Notes: a model not told the origin generated them from the letters alone. 58,439 nucleotides of DNA from Nemertoderma westbladi (GCA_032718475.1 JAUCBJ010002871.1:1-58439); one strand, 5' to 3'. Shown: positions 10,165 through 21,329, numbered from the stretch's first letter. A program made the numbers and translations.

Positions 10165-11155
10165 ACCATGTCGCTAGGATTAACACTCCTGAGAAATTTG
10201 CGTACGAATTTGGTTGAAATACATTCTCCGACGCGCTTCAGTAGCTCGTAACTCGATATGCGTGATTTCTGTTCGACCGAAGCGAATAGATAAGGATGGA
10301 ACGCATAAACTCCTTCGTAAGCGCGTCCGGGATAATAGCGATGGCGCGAATCACAATGTAAATCAGCGTTCGCTTCCCAAGCTCTGATGTAACGTAGTGT
10401 GATCATTTCATCTACGCTTTCCAAATCGTGGTTAAAAGGGCAATCGAAACTGGCATGTCCCTTTAGTTGACAATGGTGACATTGAGTCATAATTGAGGGC
10501 AAACCGCAAAAATATGCAAGTTATTGATTCTGCAATACGCGCAATAAATTTCCATCGCCGGTTGTTCGTGGAAATAGGAACAGCGGATGTTTGTGTCCAT
10601 GGGCGTAACATGGTCTCTCGATGCGTATAACTGACAACGTTGCCGAGAAACATAGTTGGCATGGCGATAATCGTACGCAGTGAGACACTGTGGACCTTGA
10701 TACCATTCTAGGATGTAATCGTTGTCGCTGTTCCGGGCGCGATAGGCTGAATCTCCTCAGATTCTAGGCATATTGGTTCGTCTTCCCAGTCTGTTACGAA
10801 TATAATTTTCGTGATCTATTTTCGGTTTATCGTTACGACTCCGCTGGGTATGATATTTAAATAGAACCATTTCCCTTTCGGTGTCTACATCGTCCGTATC
10901 ATGTAAATCGATAGGATGGCCGGTAGTTAGGAAGTCCATATACGTACCATTACGATGCGTATAGCGAGCGGTGAATTTTCGATAGTCCAATTCACGCGTA
11001 AGTTGCTCTTGGGACATCGGCGGTTCGATATAACGACCATCGTCCTCCGTAATGGTTGGATCGGTTTCACCGCGTATCAAGCTATCCACAAATGCTTGTA
11101 AAGGTAGAGTATATCGCTCCCTGATACCAAGATCATCTTCTATCAACTCCGTCAT
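10137..11155 (-). pseudogene. Env-position protein of element A, with CCHC knuckles (broken)
   Basis: The first frame (11155-10757) starts MTELIEDDLGIRERYTLPLQ and is closely similar to the frame at 42418 in element B. Both share an ATG and upstream sequence, which supports the start. After a stop, other frames continue with NSDNDYILEWYQ and Cys/His-rich sequence: CAYCRINNLHIFAVC, then CHHCQLKGHASFDC, a perfect CX2CX4HX4C knuckle (in the frame 10502-10137). A block with FHPYLFASVEQ follows, and the frame then meets the LTR. I see no signal peptide or transmembrane segment, so it does not look like an envelope. A nucleic-acid-binding role is inferred. At least two frameshifts or stops break it. 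Confidence 0.6.
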
Positions 11156-12782
11156 ATCTGCTATCTGAGTTTATTAATATTGTAATGAGATTATGTTTAG
11201 GCGAGCGGGCGTCGCTGCCTACCTCTCTTTGCCCCCGGACAGTGGGATTCTCAGCGCCGATGTACCGTCGTCGCGGTGTTTACGCCAACATGTAGCAACA
11301 GCACGACAACGATAACCGGCACAAGTCACTCCACTGTCCGTCCCAAAGGCTTGAATCCACTTTAGGTTCTTTCTATAGGAGAGTTGGGTTACTTTCACAA
11401 TTGCGACTAGCTACTGTAAACACACCTTAGCAGTAACATTCACCTACAAACGCACAAATTCCACACAACTGTCACCAATTGTACACATACAGGCCATTTG
11501 TCCGTTAGTCAGTGCCTTCCAGAATGTCACGTTATTACTGTGTATCCTTGGATACTAACAGTGTGCTATGTATTCTCTATGCTATGCAATGGGACAAGCT
11601 TTCTATTGTTCTTTTAACTTGCTTCTAATTCTAGCGTGGGTGTTGCTATGGTGACATTATGGAATGCTAGCGGTAGAATTAGGGTAATTCTCATGCATAC
11701 AGATCTGGAATGCTATTTAATAGTAATTCTTTAATTGTCAATATCCTCTTTATACATGATTTTATTAATTTTATTGGCTATTGACTATATGTCGGAGATT
11801 CTCGCACTCTAATACACTCAATAGGATGAATCTCCGCTCCCATGATCTATTAATTAATGGAATTTTGGGAATGTTATAAATTGCACAAAACGACAATTTA
11901 TGAAATTCATTTAAAGTATGAATTTAAATTTATTCCCGTGAATTTTATTATTTGATGTTAAAATTGACACAATTTGATTCCAGAGCAGGTCTGGGGACAT
12001 AGGATCCTTAATTCTATGAAAATTGTCTTTTAAGAGTATCGGTAAGTGCTGCGATATCTTAATTGACTAGAAATTTAAAGGATCTGAATTTTACAGATTT
12101 TAATAAATATTAAATTAATATTTAAGATGGGCACCGATTTATTCCAGAACTTGTCTGGGGACGTTAACCACTGATTCTAGAATTTGTCTTTCAAGTATAT
12201 CGGTGGGTGCCGCGATATCTTAATCGACTAGAATTACAGATGGTCAAAAGGTTTAACAGATTTATTTGCGTTTCACGCTACTGTTATAGGGACATCACGC
12301 TACTATATGTATTATTATATATGGTATGAGAGCAATATCGCACGAAGCAATGTCAGTGTGAAGAGGCAAGTCGTTTCCAAGGTCTACCCAGAGCTTGGTT
12401 TAGCCGAGACACGAGGATCTGAACTTTGCATTCCTAATACTCTGCCTACCAATAATACTTGAATATAGTAGTGGCTTTATTGTACTTTAATAAGTACGAA
12501 CATTTCATCTTACTGTAGTCACGTATTTATAATATGATACGGACAGTAAGGAAAGAGAAAAATAATTATTTCTCGCCGTCGCACTAAATATATATTATAA
12601 GTAATTACGTACGTACTAAACACTAATATATTGCACTAATCTACTAAATAATCACTAAAATAACATTCTACTAAATAAAATTAAAGGAAACGATTATAAT
12701 AAAATTACATAATAATACATACATAAATATAAAATAAAAACAAATATAAAATGATATAGTCACACGCCCACTCCATATGTTA
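11156..12782 (-). other. Noncoding region between gag-pol and env-position frame, element A
   Basis: About 1.6 kb without an open frame, yet clearly similar to 39380-42417 in B. It includes a near-duplicate of about 170 bp (12000-12240), GATATCGCG(G/A)CACCCACCGAT plus a CCCCAGAC-n-CTGGAAT hairpin-like segment. B has only one unit. Retention in both copies suggests regulatory content such as a splice acceptor or internal promoter, but no specific signal can be assigned. Confidence 0.6.
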
Positions 12783-15700
12783 TTACGTTATGGAGTCCCT
12801 AGATATTTGTCGGATCAGGGAAGTGGTCGTAGGAAGAGTATCTTGCCTTCCATAGTTTCCGGACAGTTTTCGGTCTCTTTCCAGTAAACATAAACGACTA
12901 GCTGGGCGATTTAGTTGTTGTGTTACTTTCTCCGCTCCCTTGGCCTGTCTAATCTTCACCGGGGTAAGATGAGGAGGCCATTCTTCTTCTTCTTTACTTA
13001 AGAAGTCGGATCCACCTAACCAGCCTGGATTATCTATCAGTTCTTGAGGAGATGCTCCTCTGGAAGCGATGTCGGCTGGATTAATCGTCCCAAGGCAATG
13101 TCTCCATTGATCTACATTGGAGTTAATATCGTCATTATCTGAGGAGTATGGTGTTCCCTCAGTTGGATCGTCCACATCCCTGCTCTCCACTTCCCATTCC
13201 TTTACTTGGTATACCTGTTGTTGAGGTAATCTCTCTTTGAGAGTTCTACGGGAAGGGCCAGTGAAGTACCAACCTACTCTAGTTCTTACCGCATAGGTTT
13301 GTAGTGGCTGCGGTTGAGCAGGCCGTTTCTCCAATGTCTCGAGCGCCTCATGCGCGTTTTGGCCGATGAGTATTTGCACTCCAGGATAATCTGTCTGGAA
13401 TCGAGGTATCTTAAGCTGTTGGATGCTCTCGTCCTCGTCCCAGTTATAAGGTTCTACTTGGGTAGTAGCGAAGTTCTTTATAGCCACCATTTTTACTGAC
13501 CTTATACTTTGTGCTCCTAATTTATCCTGGGGGGTGGACAACTCACCTACATAGTAATCTGCCGTTATGGTAGATTTCCAAACCTGCATAATTCCGGACA
13601 TATTCAACTTAGTTCGGAATCTGGGTTGTCCAGCAAAGATATCTTCGGCTAGTTCTTGATCGATGAATGTTCCTGTGCTGCCGGAGTCAAGGAGGGCATT
13701 CACTATGTAACTTTTGTTGGGACCGTGAACTTTTACCGGCACTACAGGAAATTCTCTGATTCCTACGTTGGAAGTTGGAGGTTTCCAAGATGGTTGTCTG
13801 TCAAAGGTAGTTGGGGGGAACTCATTGTCGGTGTCCTTTTCATACGTAAGTGCTCGATACACTGCGGTATTTATTAGGTAACAGGATTCGTTGGCGTCGG
13901 AGAATTCGTCAGTATAGAATCCTTCCATCTCAGACTCTTGATCAGTGTCATTTACATCACTGAATTGGACATGTAGTTCGGGCTCACTTACCTGACTCGG
14001 GTTGTCTCGTTCGAACTCATTGTGTAACAAGATGTGATGTTTCGCGCCACACTTTGCACACTTTACGTCGGAGTAACAGGTTCGCCGTTGGTGTCCTGAT
14101 CTGAGGCAATTATAGCATAACCGCTTATTCCACAGGACTGTACGTCTGTCTACAAGGGATTTCTTTAGAAATTCAGCACACGCACTCAAACGGTGGGGCC
14201 CGTCGCACAGCGCACATTTTGGTTTGATGTTACTCACCTTACCTTGGGTAACGTTATGCACTCTCGTTCTTTCTTCGGGCTTTCTTCCGTGAATTCTCTT
14301 AGGAGACGTAGGAGGAGTTGTTGTTACCTGTTCTCTCCTGTCACTGGTTCGAGACTTGTATTTACTTACGTCTTTATAGGTCTTATTGTCATAGTAAGAT
14401 TTTGCTGCGTCTTTCCCGCTGTCCTCTTCTTGAGGAACTTGGCTTTCGCCGTCGTCAGTATAACACACTGGTATTATCCTTCTCCTAGAAACGGGTTTCT
14501 CACTTACCTTATTTTCCGATGTTTTCTCTCTGGACTGCTTTATGAGTTGTAATTTTACTTCACTATCTAAGAAGGACATGAGATCAGCCATGGTAGGGTT
14601 TCGTCGTTGCTGCTCATTCATATACAACACTTTCTTGTCCCAGCGTGTACATACTCCACCCTTTGGTAAAGTAGAGACTATTGCTCCAATAACCATGGAA
14701 CTCTGATATTCATGAGACTTACCTAACCAGTCCAATTGTCTACAGATCTCCTGAATCTCATCAGAAAACTCTATAATCCCGCTACTAAGGAAGTTTCGGG
14801 GGGCTACTAATTTTGCATACAAATACTTAGCTATGTTATCCTTGTTACCGTACCTGATGTTTAATGTATCCCAAACTTGTCTTAATCCTTCCGGATGTCC
14901 AATAAACTTTAACGCCATTAACTTGGGAGGTCCTTCCAAGCACTTGATGAGGAACCTAAGTTTCTCACCGTTAGATAGTACAGAGTTCTGTATGCTGTCT
15001 TTGTAATATTCATTGAAAGGTAACCATTTCATCTCATCTCCATTGAATTTGACGATCTCTCCCACTTTGACCGCTTGGCGGGCTTCTGTTCTAGCCATCT
15101 GACGCGTAAAGCTTTCTTGGGCCATCGTGTTATTTAATATCGAATTATTGGTATATAAATTTCTCGGATCATTATCAGGTCTATAGGGAATATCATTAAC
15201 AACAGGTTTATAATCACCCTTAATAGGGTTTGCTATAGGAGTTTCTACTTCACTAGCAGTATAGATGCGTGTAGGCTCCACACCTTGCGCATGTAATACT
15301 TCAGACCTAACAGGTTGACACAATGTTATAGGGGGTATTAGTATACCCTTTTGTATATTGACTAATTTGTCGCGTTCTAGCGCGATACTTTGCTGCACTT
15401 CTTGCAATTCTACCCTACTTTCCCTTAATGTTCCCTTGAGTTGGTGGACAGTCTCCTGCATCTGTCCGAGCAGGAGATTCATCCCCCGCCGTCCCTCCTC
15501 TACCCACTCGACCGCCGAAGCGGGAGTCGCCAACATTGTAGCGGGCTGACGTGGGACGACGGGAGACAAATCTTTGATTTCTCTCTCAGCTTCCAGGACA
15601 GGGATATTCTCATGGACTGTTCTACCGGGCACAGGCAGTGTAGTACTGTGTAAAGGGAATTTAGAGTTAAGCTCTGGAAGTACAGGGGTCTCTAGCACAG

Positions 15701-16496
15701 TAGTGGCTTTGGGAACGACAGACCCAATTATTTCAGGCTCATCAACTATTGTAGGGAGTCTTTTGACCTTAATAATTTGGTCTGTAGGTTCTATACTACC
15801 TAAGTCTGGGCTAGCTAGTTGTCTTCTAACCGCTGGGGGCAAATCAGGCAATTTGTGACGGTGAGATGTTTTTCTACGCCTGCTTAGACGAGATCTATTT
15901 CCTCCGCCTTCAGGATCGGTGGTTTCGCTTTCCTCTGATGAGGTGTATCCCTGGCGTTTGGGAGTAGATCTTCTCATCATCTGCATGTGACTAGCAGTTA
16001 ACTGTTTATTTATGTTGTCTTGCGTCTCTTGAAGATTTTCCAACTCTAGTTTTGTGGTCTCCTCAGACGCTCTCCGTTCTGCTTCTGCTACTGCTTTGGC
16101 CGCTGCCGCCTTTGCTGCTTCCACTGCCGCTGCCGCTTCTGCTTCTGCCATCGCCACTGCTACTGCTGCCTTTCTTTCGGCTTCTGCCGCTTTTCTTTCG
16201 GCTTCTGCCTCTGCCATTGCCGCCTTTCTTTCCACTTCTGCTTCTGCCATTGCCGCTGCTACTGCTGCTGCCTTTCGGTCCTCTATCCGTTTTTTCTTTA
16301 CTTGTTCTTCTTGGACTCTAGCGATGCGGAGTTTTTCATCAAATTTAGCTTGGTTTGCAGCTAACATTTCCGCATCGATTGCGTCCAACACAAGCTTGGT
16401 TCCTTCACTATTAGGGCGAAGTCCAGACAGTCGTCTCCTCAACTCTTCGTCTCCTAGGAATCGCTGATAGTCTGACAGATAGATGTCAATCATCAA
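12783..16496 (-). CDS. BEL/Pao gag-protease polyprotein with internal deletions (element A)
   Basis: A 1237-codon open frame. In order it has: a charged N-terminus (DIYLSDYQRFLGDEELRRRL), an Ala/Glu/Arg coiled coil (about residues 85-175), a basic linker, a Pro/Val-rich region, and a BEL-type capsid region (KFNGDEMKWLPFNEYY, LEGPPKLMALKFIG). Three zinc knuckles follow (CALCDGPHRLSAC, CYNCLRSGHQRRTC, CAKCGAKHHILLH), then the aspartic protease DSGSTGTF and its DUF1758-like tail. After SSDNDDIN the frame jumps to the RNase H end (DQWRHCLGTINPADIASRG). After AKGAEKV it jumps to the 3' end of pol. RT, most of RNase H and the whole integrase are missing. Gag would package RNA into particles and the protease would mature them. 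Confidence 0.85.
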   Translation of the reverse strand: MMIDIYLSDYQRFLGDEELRRRLSGLRPNSEGTKLVLDAIDAEMLAANQAKFDEKLRIARVQEEQVKKKRIEDRKAAAVAAAMAEAEVERKAAMAEAEAERKAAEAERKAAVAVAMAEAEAAAAVEAAKAAAAKAVAEAERRASEETTKLELENLQETQDNINKQLTASHMQMMRRSTPKRQGYTSSEESETTDPEGGGNRSRLSRRRKTSHRHKLPDLPPAVRRQLASPDLGSIEPTDQIIKVKRLPTIVDEPEIIGSVVPKATTVLETPVLPELNSKFPLHSTTLPVPGRTVHENIPVLEAEREIKDLSPVVPRQPATMLATPASAVEWVEEGRRGMNLLLGQMQETVHQLKGTLRESRVELQEVQQSIALERDKLVNIQKGILIPPITLCQPVRSEVLHAQGVEPTRIYTASEVETPIANPIKGDYKPVVNDIPYRPDNDPRNLYTNNSILNNTMAQESFTRQMARTEARQAVKVGEIVKFNGDEMKWLPFNEYYKDSIQNSVLSNGEKLRFLIKCLEGPPKLMALKFIGHPEGLRQVWDTLNIRYGNKDNIAKYLYAKLVAPRNFLSSGIIEFSDEIQEICRQLDWLGKSHEYQSSMVIGAIVSTLPKGGVCTRWDKKVLYMNEQQRRNPTMADLMSFLDSEVKLQLIKQSREKTSENKVSEKPVSRRRIIPVCYTDDGESQVPQEEDSGKDAAKSYYDNKTYKDVSKYKSRTSDRREQVTTTPPTSPKRIHGRKPEERTRVHNVTQGKVSNIKPKCALCDGPHRLSACAEFLKKSLVDRRTVLWNKRLCYNCLRSGHQRRTCYSDVKCAKCGAKHHILLHNEFERDNPSQVSEPELHVQFSDVNDTDQESEMEGFYTDEFSDANESCYLINTAVYRALTYEKDTDNEFPPTTFDRQPSWKPPTSNVGIREFPVVPVKVHGPNKSYIVNALLDSGSTGTFIDQELAEDIFAGQPRFRTKLNMSGIMQVWKSTITADYYVGELSTPQDKLGAQSIRSVKMVAIKNFATTQVEPYNWDEDESIQQLKIPRFQTDYPGVQILIGQNAHEALETLEKRPAQPQPLQTYAVRTRVGWYFTGPSRRTLKERLPQQQVYQVKEWEVESRDVDDPTEGTPYSSDNDDINSNVDQWRHCLGTINPADIASRGASPQELIDNPGWLGGSDFLSKEEEEWPPHLTPVKIRQAKGAEKVTQQLNRPASRLCLLERDRKLSGNYGRQDTLPTTTSLIRQISRDSIT

Positions 16497-16971
16497 TGGC
16501 GTCTCTAGTTCGCGGCTTCTCTGCTGCTGTTAATTCGCTTTCCACTTCGCTTTCCACTTGAGAAGAAGTGGCGTCGGTTGATTCTTCAAAGGTTGGCCAC
16601 TCGTCATAAACCGTATCCGCCATCTTCGCTCCGCGTTCGGGCGTCCGCTCAGCAGTATCCGAACTACTGGAGCTATCGGGCCGCTGAGAACTAGGTTCTT
16701 GGCTAGGATGTTGCTGCTGTTTGACAGCTGCTTCTTGATCCCGCTTGACTTGGGCCTGAGTGCCGATGATAGACCTATGTTGTTCTACTAGCCTAGAGTC
16801 TGACACTACTACTGTAGGGATGGCCTTTTTTACAATAGTGGGTGACTTAGACTTGGATCTAGGATGTTCTATACTTGGATCTGGGTCACTGATCTTTTTA
16901 AGACACTGTCTAACAGTCATTCTAACACTTTCTAAGAGACTATCTGACAGTGATTGGGTTGTGTCAGACAT
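16486..16971 (-). CDS. Gag N-terminal frame (element A)
   Basis: A 161-residue frame starting MSDTTQSLSDSLLESVRMTV, rich in Ser, Gln and charged residues. Element B starts with the related MADTKQTLLDSLLERTVC. It ends 11 nt inside the next frame. In B the same junction reads straight through (KKDAIDIYLSD), whereas A has about 7 extra bases (ATGATTG, a local duplication) that shift the frame. The two A frames were therefore probably one gag, unless frameshifting or reinitiation at the overlap is used. Confidence 0.75.
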   Translation of the reverse strand: MSDTTQSLSDSLLESVRMTVRQCLKKISDPDPSIEHPRSKSKSPTIVKKAIPTVVVSDSRLVEQHRSIIGTQAQVKRDQEAAVKQQQHPSQEPSSQRPDSSSSSDTAERTPERGAKMADTVYDEWPTFEESTDATSSQVESEVESELTAAEKPRTRDAIDD

Positions 16972-18289
16972 GTTTGTTTGTACAGTTAAATGCCTACTGC
17001 TATGATTACAGCTAAAGCAAGTCTAGTAATTCAGTATCACTGTTAGCCTAGTAATTAATTACCGATACTGCTACTCAGTGTAGCGTGATATATATATAAT
17101 ATATTAGAATACCGGTATGCTTATAGTATATATATAAGTATTATTACAGACTAGATTTGTCACAGAGTACTGGTATATAATTTTAGCACAAATATATATA
17201 AATATATAATAGGCCTATCGTGAATACCGGTATACAGCTGACACTTATAGTATATATAAGTATAATTATGAACTAGAATTAATTACAGAATACCGGTATG
17301 ATTTTAGCTCAAATTTATAGAAATAAATATAATAAGCCTATGGTAAATAAAATACCGGTATGTCAATTATTTTAGAATAATTGAATTTCTGAATATTTTA
17401 GGGTTACTTGGTTACTTTAACTTACTTTATTACCGTTATTTAAGCAGTAGTCCAACTGATATTGAGACCTAGTTGTTGTATGGCAGGCCTACTATTTATA
17501 AATCGTTTGAGTTAATTTATAATAGATATATACCCATTTAAAAAGGGTTTTGTCAATATTTGAAATAAATGTTATTATTTCTGGGGGAGTCACTACACAG
17601 AAGCTGTGCGCTCTCAGTGAAGTGCTACCTATGGGACACTAAAACAGATAATTCTAATTTACCTAAGTTACTTAATACTACAAATTACTTACGATACGGG
17701 TGAGATTAATTCTCTAATTAAACACAACAAAAATATTACGTACGAAATTTTAGGGTAATTTTACAGGAAGTCTACAAACCAGTCTAACAAAGGGTTAGAA
17801 TTCTGGTTATTACAACGGACAGGGTACTACGGTATTTGAAATAATAAGTAGTAGTAAATACACTATGTTGTCCAGATAGGAAAATACCACCGCCTGACGA
17901 CCTATAACCGTATCGCTATAGGTACTACGTTATGTATCACGGAGTGTTCCTACCTGGAAGTTAATTACCGCGGACTACCAGATCCAACGTGCCTATTAAC
18001 CACTTTACAACACAAATATACTGCCTACACACTAATTACCTTCGGAAAGCACTGTACACTAAACCCTAAATTAGGTACAAATACTGGTACAACAAATAAT
18101 CAGTAGTTAAATATACTTGAACAGTTAAAAGAACCACGGCATCTGCTGGAGTGACCGGTGCACAAAATCACCAGTCTTTACCTACGCCAAGCAGCCCGTG
18201 TAGTACCGGGGTTAATTTAACTATAACGGTATGTGTAACAAGCACAATTACTGTAGGAATAAACTTGGGGACATGAATGTTGCGAATAA

Positions 18290-18870
18290 TCGCATAAACT
18301 CTGAATAATAAATATTACGCTACCCGTACAGAATACTCAAACAAAATACAAACCAAACGCTGGCAGACTACCACCAAGCCTAAATAAACTACAGTATGTG
18401 CAGATTCCAAAATGGTTAGTTAGTATGCGTTCTAACACGGTAGTACGACTTATTCTTTAAGAGGGGATTGACCTTACAGCTATGGCTGCCCCAACTTACT
18501 AACTGGCACTTTATCAGACAAACTCTACACACGCAGCAATCTCTTCAGACCTAATAATAGCCAGACAACAATCCAGCCTACAAAATATCTGAGTAATAAC
18601 TATTACGGTACCTGAACAGACCACACAAACAAACACAGGCCAAAACGCTGGCAGAATACTGTCAAGCCTAAATAAACTACAGTATGTGCAGATTCCAAAA
18701 TGGTTAGTTAGTATGCGTTCTAACACGGTAGTACGACTTATTCTTTAAGAGGGGATTGACCTTACAGCTATGGCTGCCCCAACTTACTAACTGGCACTCT
18801 ATCGGACAAACTCTACACACGCCGTAATCTCTCCAAACCCAACAACAATCCGACAACAGTCCGGCCTACA
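18290..18870 (-). repeat. 288-bp tandem duplication in the A leader
   Basis: AAGCCTAAATAAACTACAGT occurs at 18376 and 18664, and the sequence on either side is near-identical over the whole unit (TTAAGAGGGGATTGACC, CAGCTATGGCTGCCCC). Two copies, noncoding. Confidence 0.9.
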
Positions 18871-19051
18871 ATTATCTGAACAATCTGAGCAGACTTACAC
18901 GTCTTCAGCTCAATATTAACTTACTAGGAAATAAAACTGACAGAAATAAGTAAAGTCTCAATAAAGAACCAGGGCTGCAGTCCCTGATTAAATACTAAGA
19001 CCTACCGGTATACAATAATCAAAATCGAATAATACTAATGTACTTATACTG

Positions 19052-19185
19052 GAAGTACCGGTTAGGACAGTTGGGCCTACGGACCTACAGAAGTACCGGT
19101 TCTGGCAGTTGGACCTACGGACCTACAGCAGTACCGGTTCTGGCAGTTGGGCCTACTGACCTACAGAAGTACCGGTTCAGGTTTA
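19052..19185 (-). repeat. 38-bp tandem repeat next to the 5' LTR of A
   Basis: GAAGTACCGGTT blocks at 19052, 19090, 19128 and 19166, with CAGTTGGGCCTACGGACC between them. The period is exactly 38 bp. It lies about 60 bp inside the LTR, where packaging or priming signals are expected, but no function can be read. Confidence 0.9.
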
Positions 19186-19243
19186 CCGGTTGACCGGTAC
19201 TTTCAACTTTATTGCTTACTGCAATAAAGACAATAACTGTTAT

Positions 19244-20239
19244 TGTACGCGCTTTTGAAGACCTTTAGCAGTTTAACCTGCCAAAATTTATATGTCTTTT
19301 GGTTTATAAATATACTTTAGAAGATGACAAATATTTAATACCAATAAACACAACATTAGCAGAAGCCAGCCTAGTGCGCGTCCATTCACCCACTGGATAT
19401 ACCCGGGGGGCTGGATTCTGAGGGCTTAGATTATTATTGCAGTGAAGCCTACTGTATTATTCGATTGATCGTTAATAAATAATTTCTGACTAATATTATT
19501 CACTTTCGGGAAATATTAACAGTTCCTTTAGGACGTGGCGCTCTATCTAGGTAAACAGAGATATGACTTATACTAATCACAACGGTAAGTCGGTAAGGCT
19601 TAGGATTCACGTATGAGGCGCATTCTTTAGGAAATGCTTAGTTATCAGTCACAATCAGGCACACTACCGGTAACACACAATACTGCTCACTAATTTGCCG
19701 ACTGTCAATGAATTTTATCATATATAAAGAGAACAGCAACGGACTCATGTAGGGCTTATCAAATAGCATTAAATTCACTACAAACCACAATAATATAAGT
19801 CGCAATCGCTATATATAACCCGTCTCTCTAACCTGTAGTGTATCAAGAAAATTGGGAAATTTGGGTTCTTTATAGATGTTATCCAAATAATATTCAACCA
19901 ACTGACACAAAATATGACAACAGCAAACAGCAGCACAACAATGTATGTTGAACCGATAATGCAAGACTGAACGGAGTTGCACCGATTGTTATGCACTGAT
20001 TGTTATGTTATGAGTTGATAACAGTTATACGCTCTATAATTTAAGCCTACTAATGTTTCTTCTAAAGTATGAAAACGAATTGACTCTAGAGCCGGTGTTC
20101 CTGGCCTAGATAGCAACAACACAACAGTATCACAAAAACAGTAAGACTGAACACTCCTAGTATGATCGGCCGAATATCTCCACATCGACAGAAAAAATCG
20201 CTCTGATTGGCTTAAGTTAAACAAAGAACCATGTGTCCA
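19244..20239 (-). repeat. 5' LTR of element A
   Basis: A 996-bp partner of 9211-10164 with the same TG...CA ends and only scattered substitutions apart from two indels, so the insertion is not very old. B's 3' LTR (44679-45693) is a more diverged relative. The shared blocks include GCCAATCAGAGCGATTTT near the start (with a CCAAT box) and AGCGCCACGTCCTAAAGGAA. Confidence 0.85.
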
Positions 20240-20509
20240 ATGGCCGTTTCCATGTCAGCAACCAGCTGTTAGATGTCGCAATCTGAATCATCCAGGCTAA
20301 GCTGTGTACGGGTATTTGGTGCATTGCGGGTTTTTTGCCTTACCATGTCCTCCAAAGCATGTATATAGAAGAATGACTTTTATGTCCGTTAAAACACCTA
20401 TAACGGTACCTTGCGGGCGAGGGGAATTTATATATAGTTAGAGAGCCTTTTAGAGTATTCCAGCGCCTGGGGGGAAACTGGATTGCGAAGCAAAAGGGCC
20501 AGTTATATC
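20240..20509. other. Unassigned stretch between element A and the integrase fragment
   Basis: No feature recognised. It is not the continuation of the 63-bp satellite found at the other end of A. Confidence 0.5.
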
Positions 20510-21329
20510 CCACAGAAGCTTTTACAGCCAGGAGAGGGTTGGTGAAGGCGTTCTTCTCCGATAATGGCACCATCTTTGTCGGAGGAGATAGTGAACTCAA
20601 TGTAGCCCACAGGAACAGGACCGCACAGAACAAGGAAATCTCCTCACACTTTTGCCGCAGAGAATTGAGTGGAGCTTCAACACCCTGGAGAGTCCTTGGA
20701 GATGTGGAAGTTGGGAGAGCCTTGTTCGCTCCATTAAACAGGCCATAGCCAAGACAATGCCTGTGAATAAACAATTGACAGACGATGAGTTGGTAACAGC
20801 TTTCACTGAAATCAAACATACCCTGAATTCGAGGCCGATAGCTATGTTACCAGATGGTGTTACGTTGACACCGAGTCATCTGCTTATGCAGAACCCAGCA
20901 TTCCTTGTACCGGCATCAGAACATGTTAGTAGCGACTTATATAGTCGGAAAAGTTGGAAGGTAATCCAGCTCATAGCATATACCTTCTGGGAATATTGGC
21001 GGGACTATTATCTTCCCACAATATCCACCAGATCCAAGTGGTATAGAACGGTTTGTAGTCTCCGAAGAGGGAACTATGTATTAATAACAGAACCGATAAT
21101 AAAGAGAAAATACTGGGAAACCGGCGTAATCCTGCACGTACACCCGGACGTACCGGATGTAGTGCGTACCGTTACAGTTAAAGTGCGTTGCAAGTGTCCG
21201 AATAAGAACAAGTGTAAAACCAAGGGTTTACACACCTTGGACAGACCGGTGCAAGACATTGTGTTATTAGAGGAAACACGCATTGAGACAGGAGACTATA
21301 ATTCGTCTTCTCCCTCAAAACAAAATTAG
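20510..21329 (+). pseudogene. BEL/Pao integrase C-terminal fragment plus DUF5641-like domain (locus C)
   Basis: The frame carries TARRGLVKAFFSDNGTIFVG (second catalytic Asp of the DDE integrase), then, after a one-base frameshift near 20655-20665, RIEWSFNTLESPWRCGSWES (catalytic Glu). A DUF5641-like domain follows, with LTPSHLLMQNPAF and RSKWYRTVCSLRRGNYVLI. The catalytic core is shortened just upstream (EAF joined to TARRG), and the first Asp, RNase H and RT are absent. The protein belongs to a different BEL/Pao family from A and B. In a complete element this enzyme would insert the cDNA. Confidence 0.8.

Larger units (their letters stand above)
16972..19243 (-). other. 5' leader of element A
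   Basis: About 2.3 kb between the 5' LTR and gag with no gene. 17090-17400 is AT-rich with repeated TACCGGTA palindromes and corresponds to the larger tandem array in B. It also contains a 288-bp duplication and a 38-bp tandem repeat, listed separately. No PBS is obvious next to the LTR. The first internal bases form the palindrome CAATAACTGTTATTG. The TTAA where B carries a piggyBac-type insertion corresponds to about 17480 here and is empty. Confidence 0.65.
9211..20239 (-). mobile_element. Element A: BEL/Pao-type LTR retrotransposon, internally deleted
   Basis: Read on the minus strand: 5' LTR (20239-19244), leader with tandem repeats, gag and gag-protease frames (16971-12783), a long noncoding stretch, an env-position frame (11155-10137), 3' LTR (10164-9211). 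Total about 11.0 kb. The LTRs run TG...CA and are nearly identical apart from two short indels. The flanks ATTGCC (9205-9210) and ATGGCC (20240-20245) match at five of six positions, a weak candidate target duplication. No clear primer-binding site or polypurine tract was found. Reverse transcriptase and integrase are deleted, so any movement would need enzymes from a relative. Confidence 0.8.

Noticed and set aside
10137-11155. Envelope glycoprotein in the env position of A
   Set aside because: No signal peptide, cysteine-rich ectodomain or membrane anchor. CCHC knuckles instead point to nucleic-acid binding.
16052-16467. Leu/Pro-rich and Ala/Ser-rich plus-strand frames
   Set aside because: Antisense shadows of the Ala/Glu/Arg coiled coil in the gag of element A.
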